Below are positions 24,390-33,221 of a stretch of DNA of 50,298 nucleotides, piece after piece. Below the pieces are notes generated by a model. The model saw only the letters and a program-made list of their open reading frames with translations. It had not been told where the DNA came from and did not search any database. A program made the position numbers and the translations under genes. Each line of letters opens with the position of its first letter. Positions within the stretch are counted from its first letter, which is position 1. The stretch comes from JBBSUQ01 sp964389755. Lineage in GTDB: Bacteria > Bacteroidota > Bacteroidia > Flavobacteriales_D > Crocinitomicaceae. The DNA lies in assembly GCA_964389755.1 (NCBI GenBank), contig CAYMEW010000033.1, positions 1 through 50,298 of the forward strand, in the 5' to 3' direction.

Positions 24390-25253
24390 ATGAAAGGAAT
24401 TGTTCTTGCCGGCGGATCCGGTACGCGCCTGCATCCGTTAACGCTTGCCGTTAGCAAGCAACTCATGCCGGTGTACGACAAACCGATGATCTATTACCCG
24501 CTTTCGATCCTGATGAGTGCGGGAATCCGTGAAATACTGATCATTTCCACGCCACACGATCTTCCGCAATTTCAAAAGTTACTGGGCGACGGTACGCAGT
24601 TCGGTTGCCGCTTCGAATACGCAGAACAGGCCGAACCCAACGGGCTTGCGCAGGCCTTTGTGATCGGAGAGGAATTTATCGGTGTGGAAAAAGTAGCACT
24701 TATTCTCGGAGACAATATTTTTTACGGTGTGGGAATGGACGAACTCCTGCGCGAGAACGTGGATCCGGAGGGCGGTGTGGTTTATGCCTATCACGTCAGT
24801 GATCCGCGTCGCTACGGTGTCGTGGAGTTCGATGACAACATGCAGGCAGTTTCCATCGAGGAAAAACCTGAGAATCCGAAGTCCAATTATGCCGTTCCCG
24901 GGCTATATTTTTACGATAACGAGGTGATTTCCATTGCAAAATCGCTTAAGCCAAGTGCTCGTGGAGAATACGAAATTACGGACGTAAATGCCGAGTATTT
25001 GCGCCGCAACAAACTGAAAGTAGCGGTTTTGAACCGGGGAACCGCCTGGCTCGATACCGGAACCTTTCCTTCGCTCATGCAGGCCGGGCAATTCGTGCAG
25101 GTGATCGAAGAACGACAGGGACTAAAGGTGGGTTGCATCGAAGAAATCGCCTACCGCAACAGGTTTATTGACGCAACACAATTGCGCGCCCTCGCCCAAC
25201 CTTTGCTAAAAAGCGGTTACGGAAATTACCTTTTGAACCTCATCAAAGACTGA
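24390..25253 (+). CDS. rfbA: Glucose-1-phosphate thymidylyltransferase
   Basis: RfbA makes dTDP-glucose from glucose-1-phosphate and dTTP, the entry step of dTDP-rhamnose synthesis for surface polysaccharide. The 287-residue protein starts MKGIVLAGGSGTRLHPLT, the nucleotide-binding signature, followed by KQLMPVYDKPMIYYPLS, LILGDNIFYG and GTAWLDTGT. A longer frame exists upstream, but the ATG at 24390 gives the family N-terminus and sits 2 nt after the transporter gene. rfbB, rfbC and rfbD are not nearby. The prenyl synthase gene follows within 4 nt. Confidence 0.93.
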   Translation: MKGIVLAGGSGTRLHPLTLAVSKQLMPVYDKPMIYYPLSILMSAGIREILIISTPHDLPQFQKLLGDGTQFGCRFEYAEQAEPNGLAQAFVIGEEFIGVEKVALILGDNIFYGVGMDELLRENVDPEGGVVYAYHVSDPRRYGVVEFDDNMQAVSIEEKPENPKSNYAVPGLYFYDNEVISIAKSLKPSARGEYEITDVNAEYLRRNKLKVAVLNRGTAWLDTGTFPSLMQAGQFVQVIEERQGLKVGCIEEIAYRNRFIDATQLRALAQPLLKSGYGNYLLNLIKD

Positions 25254-25256
25254 TCT

Positions 25257-26225
25257 ATGGAACGGCTGGCACAGTATGCAGGCATGATCGAACAGGAGCT
25301 TGGGAAACTCGATTTCCCGATGCGACCGGAAAACCTGTATGATCCTTTGCGTTACTTCTTAAAGATCGGTGGTAAACGGATCCGTCCCGCGTTGGTACTC
25401 ATGGGAGCCGAACTGTTCGGATGCGTTTCCGAAAAAGCAATACCCGCGGCACTTGCCGTAGAGATCTTTCACAACTTTACGCTAATCCACGACGATATTA
25501 TGGACCGCGCACCGCTTCGTCGCGGCCAGCAAACAGTTCACGAGAAATGGAATACCAGTATTGCCATACTCTCCGGAGACGTGCTTTTCGTAAAAGCGTA
25601 TGCGCAACTGGCACAGCAACAAGCCGAACATCTGCCGGAATTACTTCGCATTTTCAACCGGACAGCACAGGAAGTTTGTGAAGGACAGCAACTGGACATG
25701 GACTTCGAGGTGCAAAGCGATGTACAGATTGCCGCTTACCTCGAAATGATCCGCCTGAAAACTTCCGTATTGCTCGGTTGTGCACTTGAACTCGGTGCCA
25801 TTATCGCGGAAGCGAAAGAGAGCGACCGCACGAAGCTGTATACTTTCGGCCAGGAGATCGGGATCGCGTTCCAGATCCAGGATGACATTCTCGACCTGTA
25901 CGCCGACCCGGACAAATTCGGAAAGCAGGTGGGCGGAGACGTGATCTCGGGAAAAAAGACCCTGCTGCATCTCAAAGCCTTCGAACGCGCCGGAGCACGC
26001 GACCGGGAACGCCTGATCGCCGTTTCAAACGAACGCGACCCGAAACTCAAGGTAGGCGTTACACGCAAGATCTACGATGAACTTGGAGTAAAGCAGGCCT
26101 GCACGGAACTCATGGAAATGCACTACCGGAAAGCGATCGGGGCACTGGAAGCCGTAAATACGGACGAGAATCTCAAAAACACGCTGCGTGAACTGGCAGC
26201 TTATCTCATTCAACGGGACGTGTAA
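25257..26225 (+). CDS. Polyprenyl diphosphate synthase
   Basis: The 322-residue cytoplasmic enzyme condenses isopentenyl diphosphate onto allylic primers. GGKRIRP (38-44), the first Asp-rich motif DDIMD (79-83) followed by RRG, and the second motif DDILD (209-213) are complete. The residue five before the first motif is Phe74; a bulky residue there tends to limit chain length, so a C20-type product is possible, but a quinone-chain (longer) product cannot be excluded. It ends the operon-like run begun by the RND gene. Confidence 0.88.
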   Translation: MERLAQYAGMIEQELGKLDFPMRPENLYDPLRYFLKIGGKRIRPALVLMGAELFGCVSEKAIPAALAVEIFHNFTLIHDDIMDRAPLRRGQQTVHEKWNTSIAILSGDVLFVKAYAQLAQQQAEHLPELLRIFNRTAQEVCEGQQLDMDFEVQSDVQIAAYLEMIRLKTSVLLGCALELGAIIAEAKESDRTKLYTFGQEIGIAFQIQDDILDLYADPDKFGKQVGGDVISGKKTLLHLKAFERAGARDRERLIAVSNERDPKLKVGVTRKIYDELGVKQACTELMEMHYRKAIGALEAVNTDENLKNTLRELAAYLIQRDV

Positions 26226-26302
26226 ATAACAGGTACATTCGTATTCGCAAAAAAAGATTATTTTTAGCCAAACTATATTTTTAATCTTTTAAACTTCTAT
26301 TT

Positions 26303-26773
26303 ATGAGAATTGACGATACCTTTATTGTAGCCCTCCTAATCGCTTTGGCAATCGGTTTGGTGATTAACATTTTCTTTTTACTGACGCTGCAGAATACCCT
26401 GAAAGCCTGCCGCCCGCAAAACAGGTTACTTCCCCCGGGCCAGGTGTGGCTGCAACTCATCCCGCTTTTCAACCTGGTATGGCCGTTCATTATGAACCCC
26501 AAAGTATCTGACTCGGTCAAAAAGGAACTTGAATCTCGCGGACATCGTGAGCAGGGAGATTACGGCCGTACGATCGGGATTTTGTATCCTGCCTTCAATT
26601 TCGGAACCTGGATCCCTTTTCTCGGCGGCTTACTTTCACTTGCCATTCTCGTACTGTGGATCATGTACTGGGTAAAAATGTCCGGTTACAAGAACAAGAT
26701 CGAGATGTTGCCGGTCGATGACAGCGGTTCGATCAATTACAGTGGTCAGACTGATATTCTCGATACGATCTAA
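26303..26773 (+). CDS. Small integral membrane protein, unknown
   Basis: The 156-residue protein has an N-terminal helix (about 8-30), a hydrophobic patch around LIPLFNLVWPFIM (52-64), and a pair of helices at about 98-125. The PLFNLVWPF-type motif recurs in uncharacterised Bacteroidota membrane proteins. It is followed by a clear terminator at 26801-26827, so its transcription unit ends here. It is preceded by a 77-nt AT-rich gap that probably holds its promoter, although no exact TAnnTTTG box is seen. Confidence 0.7.
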   Translation: MRIDDTFIVALLIALAIGLVINIFFLLTLQNTLKACRPQNRLLPPGQVWLQLIPLFNLVWPFIMNPKVSDSVKKELESRGHREQGDYGRTIGILYPAFNFGTWIPFLGGLLSLAILVLWIMYWVKMSGYKNKIEMLPVDDSGSINYSGQTDILDTI

Positions 26774-26800
26774 GATTTTCAACACTTCAAAATGACTGAG

Positions 26801-26827
26801 AGCCTGGCCAAAACCAGGCTTTTTTTA
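26801..26827 (+). terminator. Rho-independent terminator
   Basis: AGCCTGG and CCAGGCT form a perfect 7-bp stem around a 6-nt loop, followed directly by six more T. It ends the gene at 26303-26773. Confidence 0.85.
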
Positions 26828-26910
26828 TATTATTTTAATAGAAAACGGTTCTTTTCGGAAGAAATCTTAATGTTTCAATCGATTACTTTGTACGCATAAA
26901 ACACACACAG

Positions 26911-27990
26911 ATGAAAAAATGCTTCCTTTTGACCCTGCTCGGTACAATCCATACCTGTCTTTTCGCGCAGACTACAGACAGCCTGAAGCTGCGCATTGAG
27001 GTAGACGGATACCTGGAGACCTATTACAGTTACGACCTTTCCAACCCGGCACAACACCGTCGCCCGGATTTCCTGTACTCCTACAACCGGCATAACGAAG
27101 TTAACCTGAACATGGGCTACATGCGTGCACGGGTGGAAAAAGACCGGGTAAAGGCTAAACTGGCACTGATGGCCGGGACCTATCCGGAAGCGAACCTCGC
27201 AGCAGAACCGCTCTTGTTACGAAGCGTGTACGAAGCCAGTGCAGCCGTGAAATTGAGCGCAAAGAAAGAACTCTGGTTCGAAGCCGGCATCTTTGCTTCA
27301 CACATCGGTTTTGAAAGTGCCGAGGGATTGAAATGCGGTACGCTCACACGCAGTCTTGCAGCCGAAAACTCACCTTACTATGAAAGCGGCACACGGCTGA
27401 ATTACGAAACCACAGATCGCCGGTGGCTTTTCAGTGTACTTTACCTGAACGGCTGGCAACACATTCGTCGTCCGAACGGGAATAATACCCCGGCATTCGG
27501 TCACCAGGTACAGTACAAGCCGAATGAACACTGGCTTTTCAACAGCAGTTCCTTTATCGGGAGCGATACGCCGGACACCCTTCGGAAGATGCGTTACTTC
27601 CACGACTTTTACATGAGCTGGAAAGGCAAACGAGTTGAACTCACCGCAGGATTTGACATCGGAGCACAACAGGCGCAGCCCGGAAGTTCGGATTACGATG
27701 TCTGGTACACCCCGGTGCTTATTGCTTACCTGCGTCCGACGGCCAAAACCGGTATCGGCATTCGCGGAGAATATTATATCGATCCACAACAGGTGATCGT
27801 GCAGACTTACAGTGCAAACGGATTCAACACTGCCGGGTATTCCGTTAATTTTGATTATTATTTGCGGGAAAACGTGTGTTGGCGCATTGAAGGACGCGGT
27901 TTTTACAGCGATGACCCGATCTTTATACTGAACGGGGATCTATCCCGCCAGAACTATGCGTTCACCACTTCCCTCGCCGTGAAATTCTAA
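26911..27990 (+). CDS. Outer-membrane porin, BBP2/OmpL-like
   Basis: The 359-residue protein has a signal peptide ending near LFAQ, followed by regular amphipathic strands (IEVDGYLETYYSYD, NEVNLNMGYMRARVEKDRVKAKLALMAG, WLFSVLYLNGW, VELTAGFDIGAQQ). It ends TTSLAVKF with a terminal Phe. The opening IEVDGYLETYYSYDL and the NMGYMRARVE segment fit the beta-barrel porin BBP2 family. It probably lets small solutes cross the outer membrane. A near-consensus minus-7 box (TTACTTTG at 26883) lies 20 nt before the start. Confidence 0.78.
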   Translation: MKKCFLLTLLGTIHTCLFAQTTDSLKLRIEVDGYLETYYSYDLSNPAQHRRPDFLYSYNRHNEVNLNMGYMRARVEKDRVKAKLALMAGTYPEANLAAEPLLLRSVYEASAAVKLSAKKELWFEAGIFASHIGFESAEGLKCGTLTRSLAAENSPYYESGTRLNYETTDRRWLFSVLYLNGWQHIRRPNGNNTPAFGHQVQYKPNEHWLFNSSSFIGSDTPDTLRKMRYFHDFYMSWKGKRVELTAGFDIGAQQAQPGSSDYDVWYTPVLIAYLRPTAKTGIGIRGEYYIDPQQVIVQTYSANGFNTAGYSVNFDYYLRENVCWRIEGRGFYSDDPIFILNGDLSRQNYAFTTSLAVKF

Positions 27991-28439
27991 CTGAAACTGT
28001 AACTGTATAGAAAAAAGCTGCCAACCGTATACGAAATCACGTTGACCGCCAGTGTCACGAGTAGGATGCGTTTGTTAGTATAAAGCGTACTTAGCATTAG
28101 CCGGTTTACCACCAGTTCGATCAGTACGGTCAGTATAAATGCAGCGAGGTAGTATGGCATGATCATTTCCACGGACGAAACCTCCTGGTCACTTACCCAG
28201 GGAAACCAAACTACCATCCACCATCCGCCATTCAGGGCCATTGAAAGGATAATTCCAAAAATGCCGCTAAGTGCATTACTCAGGATTACAGAGACACAGA
28301 CAGGACCGTCGAATGCCTTGCGAGCCAGGAAAAAGGACATTAAGAAACACTCCAGGAATATGATAAATGCCATAAAGATCCAACCCTGCGGCAACAGTGC
28401 ATAAATGCCAAAACTGACATTCAGCAAAACCTCATTCAT
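27987..28439 (-). CDS. Small integral membrane protein, unknown
   Basis: The 150-residue product has four hydrophobic helices (about 15-38, 48-70, 92-112, 124-146) and no known motif. Its start overlaps the end of the TMEM175-type gene by 8 nt, so the two are co-transcribed; it might be an accessory of that channel, but nothing in its sequence shows this. Its stop overlaps the stop of the convergent porin gene by 4 nt. Confidence 0.6.
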   Translation of the reverse strand: MNEVLLNVSFGIYALLPQGWIFMAFIIFLECFLMSFFLARKAFDGPVCVSVILSNALSGIFGIILSMALNGGWWMVVWFPWVSDQEVSSVEMIMPYYLAAFILTVLIELVVNRLMLSTLYTNKRILLVTLAVNVISYTVGSFFLYSYSFS

Positions 28440-29031
28440 CGGAATTCTTTTCCTGTTCTTTTTTAAAGATCACTTCAATGCGCCTGTCCGGTATCAGCCA
28501 CCAAAACGCGACCAGCGTATAGATTCCCCCGGCTATCCAGCTGGTGAAAAAGGTCGAAATGATGGCGACCAGGTATAAAAAGGGCGATAGTTTTCCTTTG
28601 AGATCCCGCCCGATGGCCCGGTTCAGGATCGAATCGGATCCGTGTGCCCGGAGGATCAGGCGCTGCAATATCCAGTACGCCACCGAACACATAAACAGAA
28701 CAAAGCCGTAAAGTGCAAGCGGTAACGGCATGAAGTGATTTTCACCGACCCAACCGGTTACGAAGGGAACCAGTGAGAGCCAGAAAAGCAGGTGCAGGTT
28801 CGCCCAGAGAATTGCGCCGTTCACGCGTTCAACCGTGTGCAACATGTGGTGATGGTTGTTCCAGTAAATCCCGAGGTAGATGAAACTAAGTACATAGCTT
28901 ACGAACACAGGCAGCAATGGTATCAAAGATACAAAGTCAGGCTCTTTCGGTACATTGATCTCCATGACCATGATCGTAATGATGATGGCCAGTACGCCAT
29001 CACTAAATGCTTCAAGCCGGTTCTTGTTCAT
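28432..29031 (-). CDS. TMEM175-type (DUF1211) potassium channel homologue
   Basis: From ATG 29031 the product has 199 residues. It opens with RLEAFSDGVLAIIITIMVME, the FSDGV signature of the TMEM175 family, whose bacterial members are tetrameric potassium channels of the inner membrane. Six hydrophobic helices follow. Another in-frame ATG at 29058 would add nine residues before the signature. It is the first gene of a two-gene unit with the membrane protein at 27987-28439. Confidence 0.85.
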   Translation of the reverse strand: MNKNRLEAFSDGVLAIIITIMVMEINVPKEPDFVSLIPLLPVFVSYVLSFIYLGIYWNNHHHMLHTVERVNGAILWANLHLLFWLSLVPFVTGWVGENHFMPLPLALYGFVLFMCSVAYWILQRLILRAHGSDSILNRAIGRDLKGKLSPFLYLVAIISTFFTSWIAGGIYTLVAFWWLIPDRRIEVIFKKEQEKNSDE

Positions 29032-29143
29032 AGGAATCTGTTTTGGATGCTCGAACAAGTTAGTTATTTTTCCAATCTGCCTAAACGGTCAAACCATTAA
29101 AAAATCTTAACGGGCTTTGCAGTTGTACCTGTTTTAGCTGTAG

Positions 29144-30094
29144 TTATCGAAAGGTCACCGTTATGTTTTCTGTGACGGTGATCATCGGCAATTCGAATTG
29201 GATAACGGATACCTGCGTCCGGATCCAGTTGGTAGAAAGGTTGAATTCGACATCTTCCGTTTCCACAATCACGAGGTCTGAAACTTCCAGGTCTGCAAAC
29301 TGCGGCGACTTTTGTTTCATGGCATTCAGCAGGTATTCCTTATCGTATTGCATGTCGATATGTGCTTTGAGGCTGTTCCCGCTGCGTTTCGAGTCAATAG
29401 TTACCGTTGCCGGAAGGTCCTCATCGGCGAAAACTCCCAGTTGATTGATCGCATAGGCTTCTATTGCGAAACTATGCGATCCGTTTTTAGGATAGCTGTA
29501 GGCATATACCTGGAACATACTGGTTACCGAATTGAGGATGGTCTGTTCCATTTCCGGCTGGCGCTGAATCATCATTTCGTTCATTACGGTCCGGAGCGAA
29601 TCCCGGCTGATTGGCAATGCGCTCTCCTGGCTAAGGTGATCCACGAGCTTATAGACCATCTCTTCAATTTCCACGGAAAGTTCGTCCCAGTTCAGTATTT
29701 CCTCGGCCACTCCGTCCTCTTTTCGCAATTGCACCATGTAGTTCAGGCGACTGATATTCTCATCGAAGAGCAGGAGCAGTTCTTGTAGCTCGTTGTGCAC
29801 AATCTGAACGCTGTCACCGTCGGATGCTGCCTCCGTCTCTATCGGTTTACCCGGAACGACCCGGTAGGAAAGTGTAACGTACTCGCTGTTATTACGCAGC
29901 ACCTCCAGTTCGCAGGTAGTTGTAACTTTTTCGTCCGAAATGAGCGAACCGTTCAGTGTCATCTGCGACGAGGCTTCGGTGGTAACCGTTTTCTTTTCTC
30001 CCACTTTCCAGTCGGCCGTTAATTCGATCATATCCTGTCCGAAAACAGGCAGGCAAAAAGCCACGAAGAGTGCAGCTGTTAAAACGTATTTCAT
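29144..30094 (-). CDS. Secreted protein, unknown family
   Basis: From ATG 30094 (two codons after another possible start at 30100) the product has 316 residues with a signal peptide ending near PVFGQ. The mature part is rich in Thr, Val, Glu and Ser with many short strands (VTTTCELEVL, VTLSYRVV), suggesting a beta-rich periplasmic or surface protein. Acidic residues are frequent, and there is no T9SS tail and no lipobox. No family is recognised. It is a single-gene unit. Confidence 0.7.
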   Translation of the reverse strand: MKYVLTAALFVAFCLPVFGQDMIELTADWKVGEKKTVTTEASSQMTLNGSLISDEKVTTTCELEVLRNNSEYVTLSYRVVPGKPIETEAASDGDSVQIVHNELQELLLLFDENISRLNYMVQLRKEDGVAEEILNWDELSVEIEEMVYKLVDHLSQESALPISRDSLRTVMNEMMIQRQPEMEQTILNSVTSMFQVYAYSYPKNGSHSFAIEAYAINQLGVFADEDLPATVTIDSKRSGNSLKAHIDMQYDKEYLLNAMKQKSPQFADLEVSDLVIVETEDVEFNLSTNWIRTQVSVIQFELPMITVTENITVTFR

Positions 30095-30316
30095 TCTCAT
30101 TGGTTTAACTCCTTTCGACCTGCGGGGAGTGATACGAAGATAGTCAATCGGGATGAAAGTGGCTGCACAGTTGTTGACTTAGTAAAATCTGCATAAAACG
30201 GACCGCAGGAAGCGCTGCACGATCCGGACAAAACTGCGGAGCGCGGGATCTATTTCGTATATTTACAACAGGGGACTAAGACCCTGATGAACAAACTGGC
30301 ATTAAACTGAAAAGTC

Positions 30317-30970
30317 ATGAAAAACAGTCTGTATATTTTATTGACACTCCTCCTGATAAGCGGGCTGCCTGCCTGCAGAAAAGAAAAAAAGCCACTTGTT
30401 ATCGCCGGACGCATTGTAACAGACTGCAACGGCACGCCCTATGCAAACGCCAGCATATCGATCTATCAACCGAAAAACGGTGGTTTGTTCTATTCCTCCA
30501 AAGGTGGTACCTTGCTAACAACCACTACGGATTCGGACGGCTATTTTCTGTGCAAATACGTGCCTGAGAGCAGTGAAAGCGTATCAATTGATGGCTTTTT
30601 AGACGGAATTCCGCTAAAGGATGTGAATGTCGGAGAGGTCAATGCGAACCGCACGGGAAGTTTTCGAATTTTTCTCGACCCCGGTACTTCGGTTTATACC
30701 GCGCAGGACACTTTGTTCTATACGAATTTTAACTATCCGAACAATCCGTTCCCAAATACAAATTACCGCTATGTTGTAGGACCTTTTGCAGCGGGACAGA
30801 TCGATTCGATCACAGGAATGGGCCTCTCAGCAATTCCCGTTTACGGAAAATCGCCATACCCGATTACGATCACGTATTTTCTAAATTCGAATCCTTCCGA
30901 AATGAGTCAAACGACCGTGACGCCGGGCACCTGTAACGACTGGGGTTCCGTAACCTTTACACTTCCGTAG
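30317..30970 (+). CDS. Lipoprotein with a carboxypeptidase-regulatory-like domain
   Basis: The 217-residue protein has a lipoprotein signal peptide with the lipobox LPAC (cysteine at residue 20), so it is anchored in a membrane after export. The segment VIAGRIVTDCNGTPYANASISI (about 29-50) and DSDGYFLCKYVPE resemble the small beta-sandwich that starts many TonB-dependent and carboxypeptidase-like proteins (CarboxypepD_reg-like). The remaining 120 residues are of unknown type. It has no adjacent partner that explains its role. Confidence 0.7.
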   Translation: MKNSLYILLTLLLISGLPACRKEKKPLVIAGRIVTDCNGTPYANASISIYQPKNGGLFYSSKGGTLLTTTTDSDGYFLCKYVPESSESVSIDGFLDGIPLKDVNVGEVNANRTGSFRIFLDPGTSVYTAQDTLFYTNFNYPNNPFPNTNYRYVVGPFAAGQIDSITGMGLSAIPVYGKSPYPITITYFLNSNPSEMSQTTVTPGTCNDWGSVTFTLP

Positions 30971-31091
30971 TCTAAACGCTTTTCTCACCGCGGGTGACTT
31001 AAAACCGGCGTACTTTCCGGCGCTCTTAAATCTGTAATTGCCAGGCTTAAACCTGTTTTCGTCTGGTTTGTTTAATCATGGAATAAAAGTC

Positions 31092-31826
31092 ATGATCAGG
31101 AACCTTTTCAATACGTTTTTAGGGGCATTGATGCTACTGATATCCGGCAGGATACAGGCACAGGAACATGTAAATGCCTGGTTCCGGGGAACGGTTGATT
31201 ATCACTTCAGCGAACGACTGAAAGGAGAAGCGGAACTGCAGCACCGTCGGCAAAACGAACCTTACAAGAACCGGTTTCCTTCACAAAACCTGACGTATAG
31301 TTTCCGCAGCTGGATTCATTATGAAGCAAATAAACAGTTTCGCTTTTCGCTGTCTCCCTTTGCCGTTTTTGAAAACTACCGGATCATTCGCGAGGAAAAA
31401 GACAAAGAAGTCGCTCCGGAACCGGAACTCCGTTTTACACTGGCCGCGCAGTGGAATGCCGACATTAACCGAAAACTGCGTTTTATAAATCGCTTTGCAG
31501 CAGAATACCGAATTTACGAACATTCACCCCGTCAGTCTGTGCGTTTGCGCGAACGCGCCGGGCTCGAATACCGGTTCAATCCCACTTTATCGCTTCTCTT
31601 TTACGAGGAACTGTTGTTAAATGCCACGGGAAGTTCGGAAAACCGCATCGATCAGAACCGGCTGGCACTTCTATTCATATACAAACCTGTTTCCCGACTA
31701 AAGATCGAACTGGGTTACATGTACCTGACCCGAAAGCCGGAAGCACCCGAAACGACCATAAACGAAAGTAACTTCCTGCTAAACCTGACCTGGTCCGTTA
31801 AAAAACTTCCCAGGGAGGCCGGATAA
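31092..31826 (+). CDS. DUF2490-family outer-membrane protein
   Basis: From ATG 31092 the product has 244 residues with a signal peptide (MIRNLFNTFLGALMLLISGRIQAQ). The mature part starts HVNAWFRGTVDYHFSERL, the pattern of DUF2490 proteins, and runs as amphipathic strands (FRFSLSPFAVFENYR, LRFINRFAAEYRIY, RLKIELGYMYL, FLLNLTWSV), so it is probably a small beta-barrel. Members of this family have no settled function. An earlier in-frame ATG at 31038 would put 18 residues before the signal peptide and is not used. Confidence 0.75.
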   Translation: MIRNLFNTFLGALMLLISGRIQAQEHVNAWFRGTVDYHFSERLKGEAELQHRRQNEPYKNRFPSQNLTYSFRSWIHYEANKQFRFSLSPFAVFENYRIIREEKDKEVAPEPELRFTLAAQWNADINRKLRFINRFAAEYRIYEHSPRQSVRLRERAGLEYRFNPTLSLLFYEELLLNATGSSENRIDQNRLALLFIYKPVSRLKIELGYMYLTRKPEAPETTINESNFLLNLTWSVKKLPREAG

Positions 31827-31847
31827 GAACATATCCGGATAATCGGG

Positions 31848-31855
31848 TAACTTTG
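31848..31855 (+). promoter_or_regulatory. Minus-7 box TAACTTTG
   Basis: A consensus TAnnTTTG box lies 48 nt before the ATG at 31904. Confidence 0.5.
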
Positions 31856-31903
31856 CGAAATCCAAAAATTCGCATAAATTAGTAAGGCTTATTGCCATAT
31901 CAC

Positions 31904-32224
31904 ATGGAAGACAGAAAGCAGAAATACCTGGATGAGCAGGTCTTTTATGGCCTTACCGATCTCAATACCGGTTTTGACAGTCCGGTAATACGTTATTTTT
32001 CTGCGGAGGAATTCGCTATCGTTCTCGAGCGCGTAGAACAACTTAAACTTGGGATTTTTGGAATAGAACCGTGGAAAAACGGACACTTTTTCGGCGTAAG
32101 CTCTTTCGAAGATTACACGGAGGACCCAACAGATTCTCAATGGTACAAAAGGGCTTTCCGTGAATTTTTAGCGCTGGAACAGGAACTGCAATATGCAGCG
32201 AGTTATTATATCCCCGGGACCTGA
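31904..32224 (+). CDS. Small cytoplasmic protein, unknown
   Basis: The 106-residue product has no signal peptide or helix of membrane type. It is acidic and rich in aromatic residues (for example DEQVFYGLTDL, GIEPWKNGHFF). The frame opens at 31892 with TTG, but ATG 31904 is the natural start. No family is recognised. A lipoprotein gene follows after 45 nt. Confidence 0.55.
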   Translation: MEDRKQKYLDEQVFYGLTDLNTGFDSPVIRYFSAEEFAIVLERVEQLKLGIFGIEPWKNGHFFGVSSFEDYTEDPTDSQWYKRAFREFLALEQELQYAASYYIPGT

Positions 32225-32269
32225 TGCATGAAAGCGCTCAACCTTGAAAAATATGCATTCGAACATTGC

Positions 32270-32737
32270 ATGAAAAAGAAAATCTGCATTTTGCTGATCT
32301 ATCTGATCGCAGGAAACATTCTTGTGGCTTGCAATACTGGCGAAGAACCGATTCAGGGAACATATCGTTTATCCAATGAAAAAGTTGACCGGATCCGTCG
32401 GGGGTGGAATTCGGAATACTGGACACTGAAATTAAACAGGGATATCGGCTCGCTGTCATTCAATGAAGCAGCGACTAACCTTCATTCATTTTCACTGGCC
32501 GTCAAAACAACCCGTCGTGGAACTTATACTTTTGTAAAACTCGATTCCATAATTACACAAAGTCTTTTTCCATGGGAAACACTTTCCAGGAAAAAACTGG
32601 ACACGCTTGCACCGGGAATGATCTTATTAACACTTAAGGAGGGACTGCAAGGGCCAAAGGTTATTGCGGAGAACATTACGCCGCTTCAGCACCGGAAACT
32701 TCAGCCCGGACTGCCTTACCTTACCCGGATTGAATGA
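32270..32737 (+). CDS. Small lipoprotein, unknown
   Basis: From ATG 32270 the product has 155 residues with a lipoprotein signal (MKKKICILLIYLIAGNILVAC) and the lipobox LVAC, so it is exported and lipid-anchored. The mature part begins NTGEEPIQGTYRLS, resembling lipocalin-like small lipoproteins of Bacteroidota, but this is only an impression. It is followed within 50 nt by a GNAT-type gene on the same strand. Confidence 0.62.
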   Translation: MKKKICILLIYLIAGNILVACNTGEEPIQGTYRLSNEKVDRIRRGWNSEYWTLKLNRDIGSLSFNEAATNLHSFSLAVKTTRRGTYTFVKLDSIITQSLFPWETLSRKKLDTLAPGMILLTLKEGLQGPKVIAENITPLQHRKLQPGLPYLTRIE

Positions 32738-32783
32738 TTATGCGCAGAAAACCGTACTTTCATACCGGAAGTTATCGCGAAAA

Positions 32784-33080
32784 ATGGATTATCAGTTTAT
32801 AGACAACAGTGCGGAGAAGCGTTTCGAAATGCATACCGAAGGATTTACTGCTTTCATTACGTACCAGCTGAACGGAGATACGATTACGCTTACGCATACG
32901 GAAGTCCCGGAAGAACTGGGTGGAAAGGGAATCGGTTCGGAAGTGGTAAAGCGAACACTTGAGACGATTGATGAACGCAGTTTATCACTGATCGTACTAT
33001 GTCCATTTGTGGCGGCCTATATTAAAAAACACCCGGAGTGGCGGAAACTGCTAGTCAAGCAGCGATTTTCGGGCAAATAA
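32784..33080 (+). CDS. Small GNAT-fold N-acetyltransferase-like protein (YjdJ type)
   Basis: The 98-residue product matches the compact GNAT family that includes YjdJ. It starts with an RFEMHTEGFTAFITYQ strand pair, followed by TITLTHTEVPEELGGKGIGSEV, where GGKGIG is the acetyl-CoA pyrophosphate-binding loop, and ends LCPFVAAYIKKHPEW, the family C-terminal motif. The start at 32784 gives this exact domain; the open frame begins 40 codons earlier within the lipoprotein gene. The acceptor is unknown. Confidence 0.82.
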   Translation: MDYQFIDNSAEKRFEMHTEGFTAFITYQLNGDTITLTHTEVPEELGGKGIGSEVVKRTLETIDERSLSLIVLCPFVAAYIKKHPEWRKLLVKQRFSGK

Positions 33081-33221
33081 TTCCGTGTATAGCTTTTGCC
33101 TGGACTGCAACCGTATTTTTTCAAATGAAAAAGAAGTTCCGTGGGCAACCTCTTGGCACCTGCAGAACTTCTCTCACTTACCTAACGCTTACTTAACTAT
33201 AAAAATTAAACTGTATGCTGC

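Noticed and set aside
33132..33172. Terminator between the GNAT gene and the GIN-domain gene
   Set aside because: AGAAGTTC and GAACTTCT pair, but the 25-nt loop and the lack of a T tract make it weak evidence.
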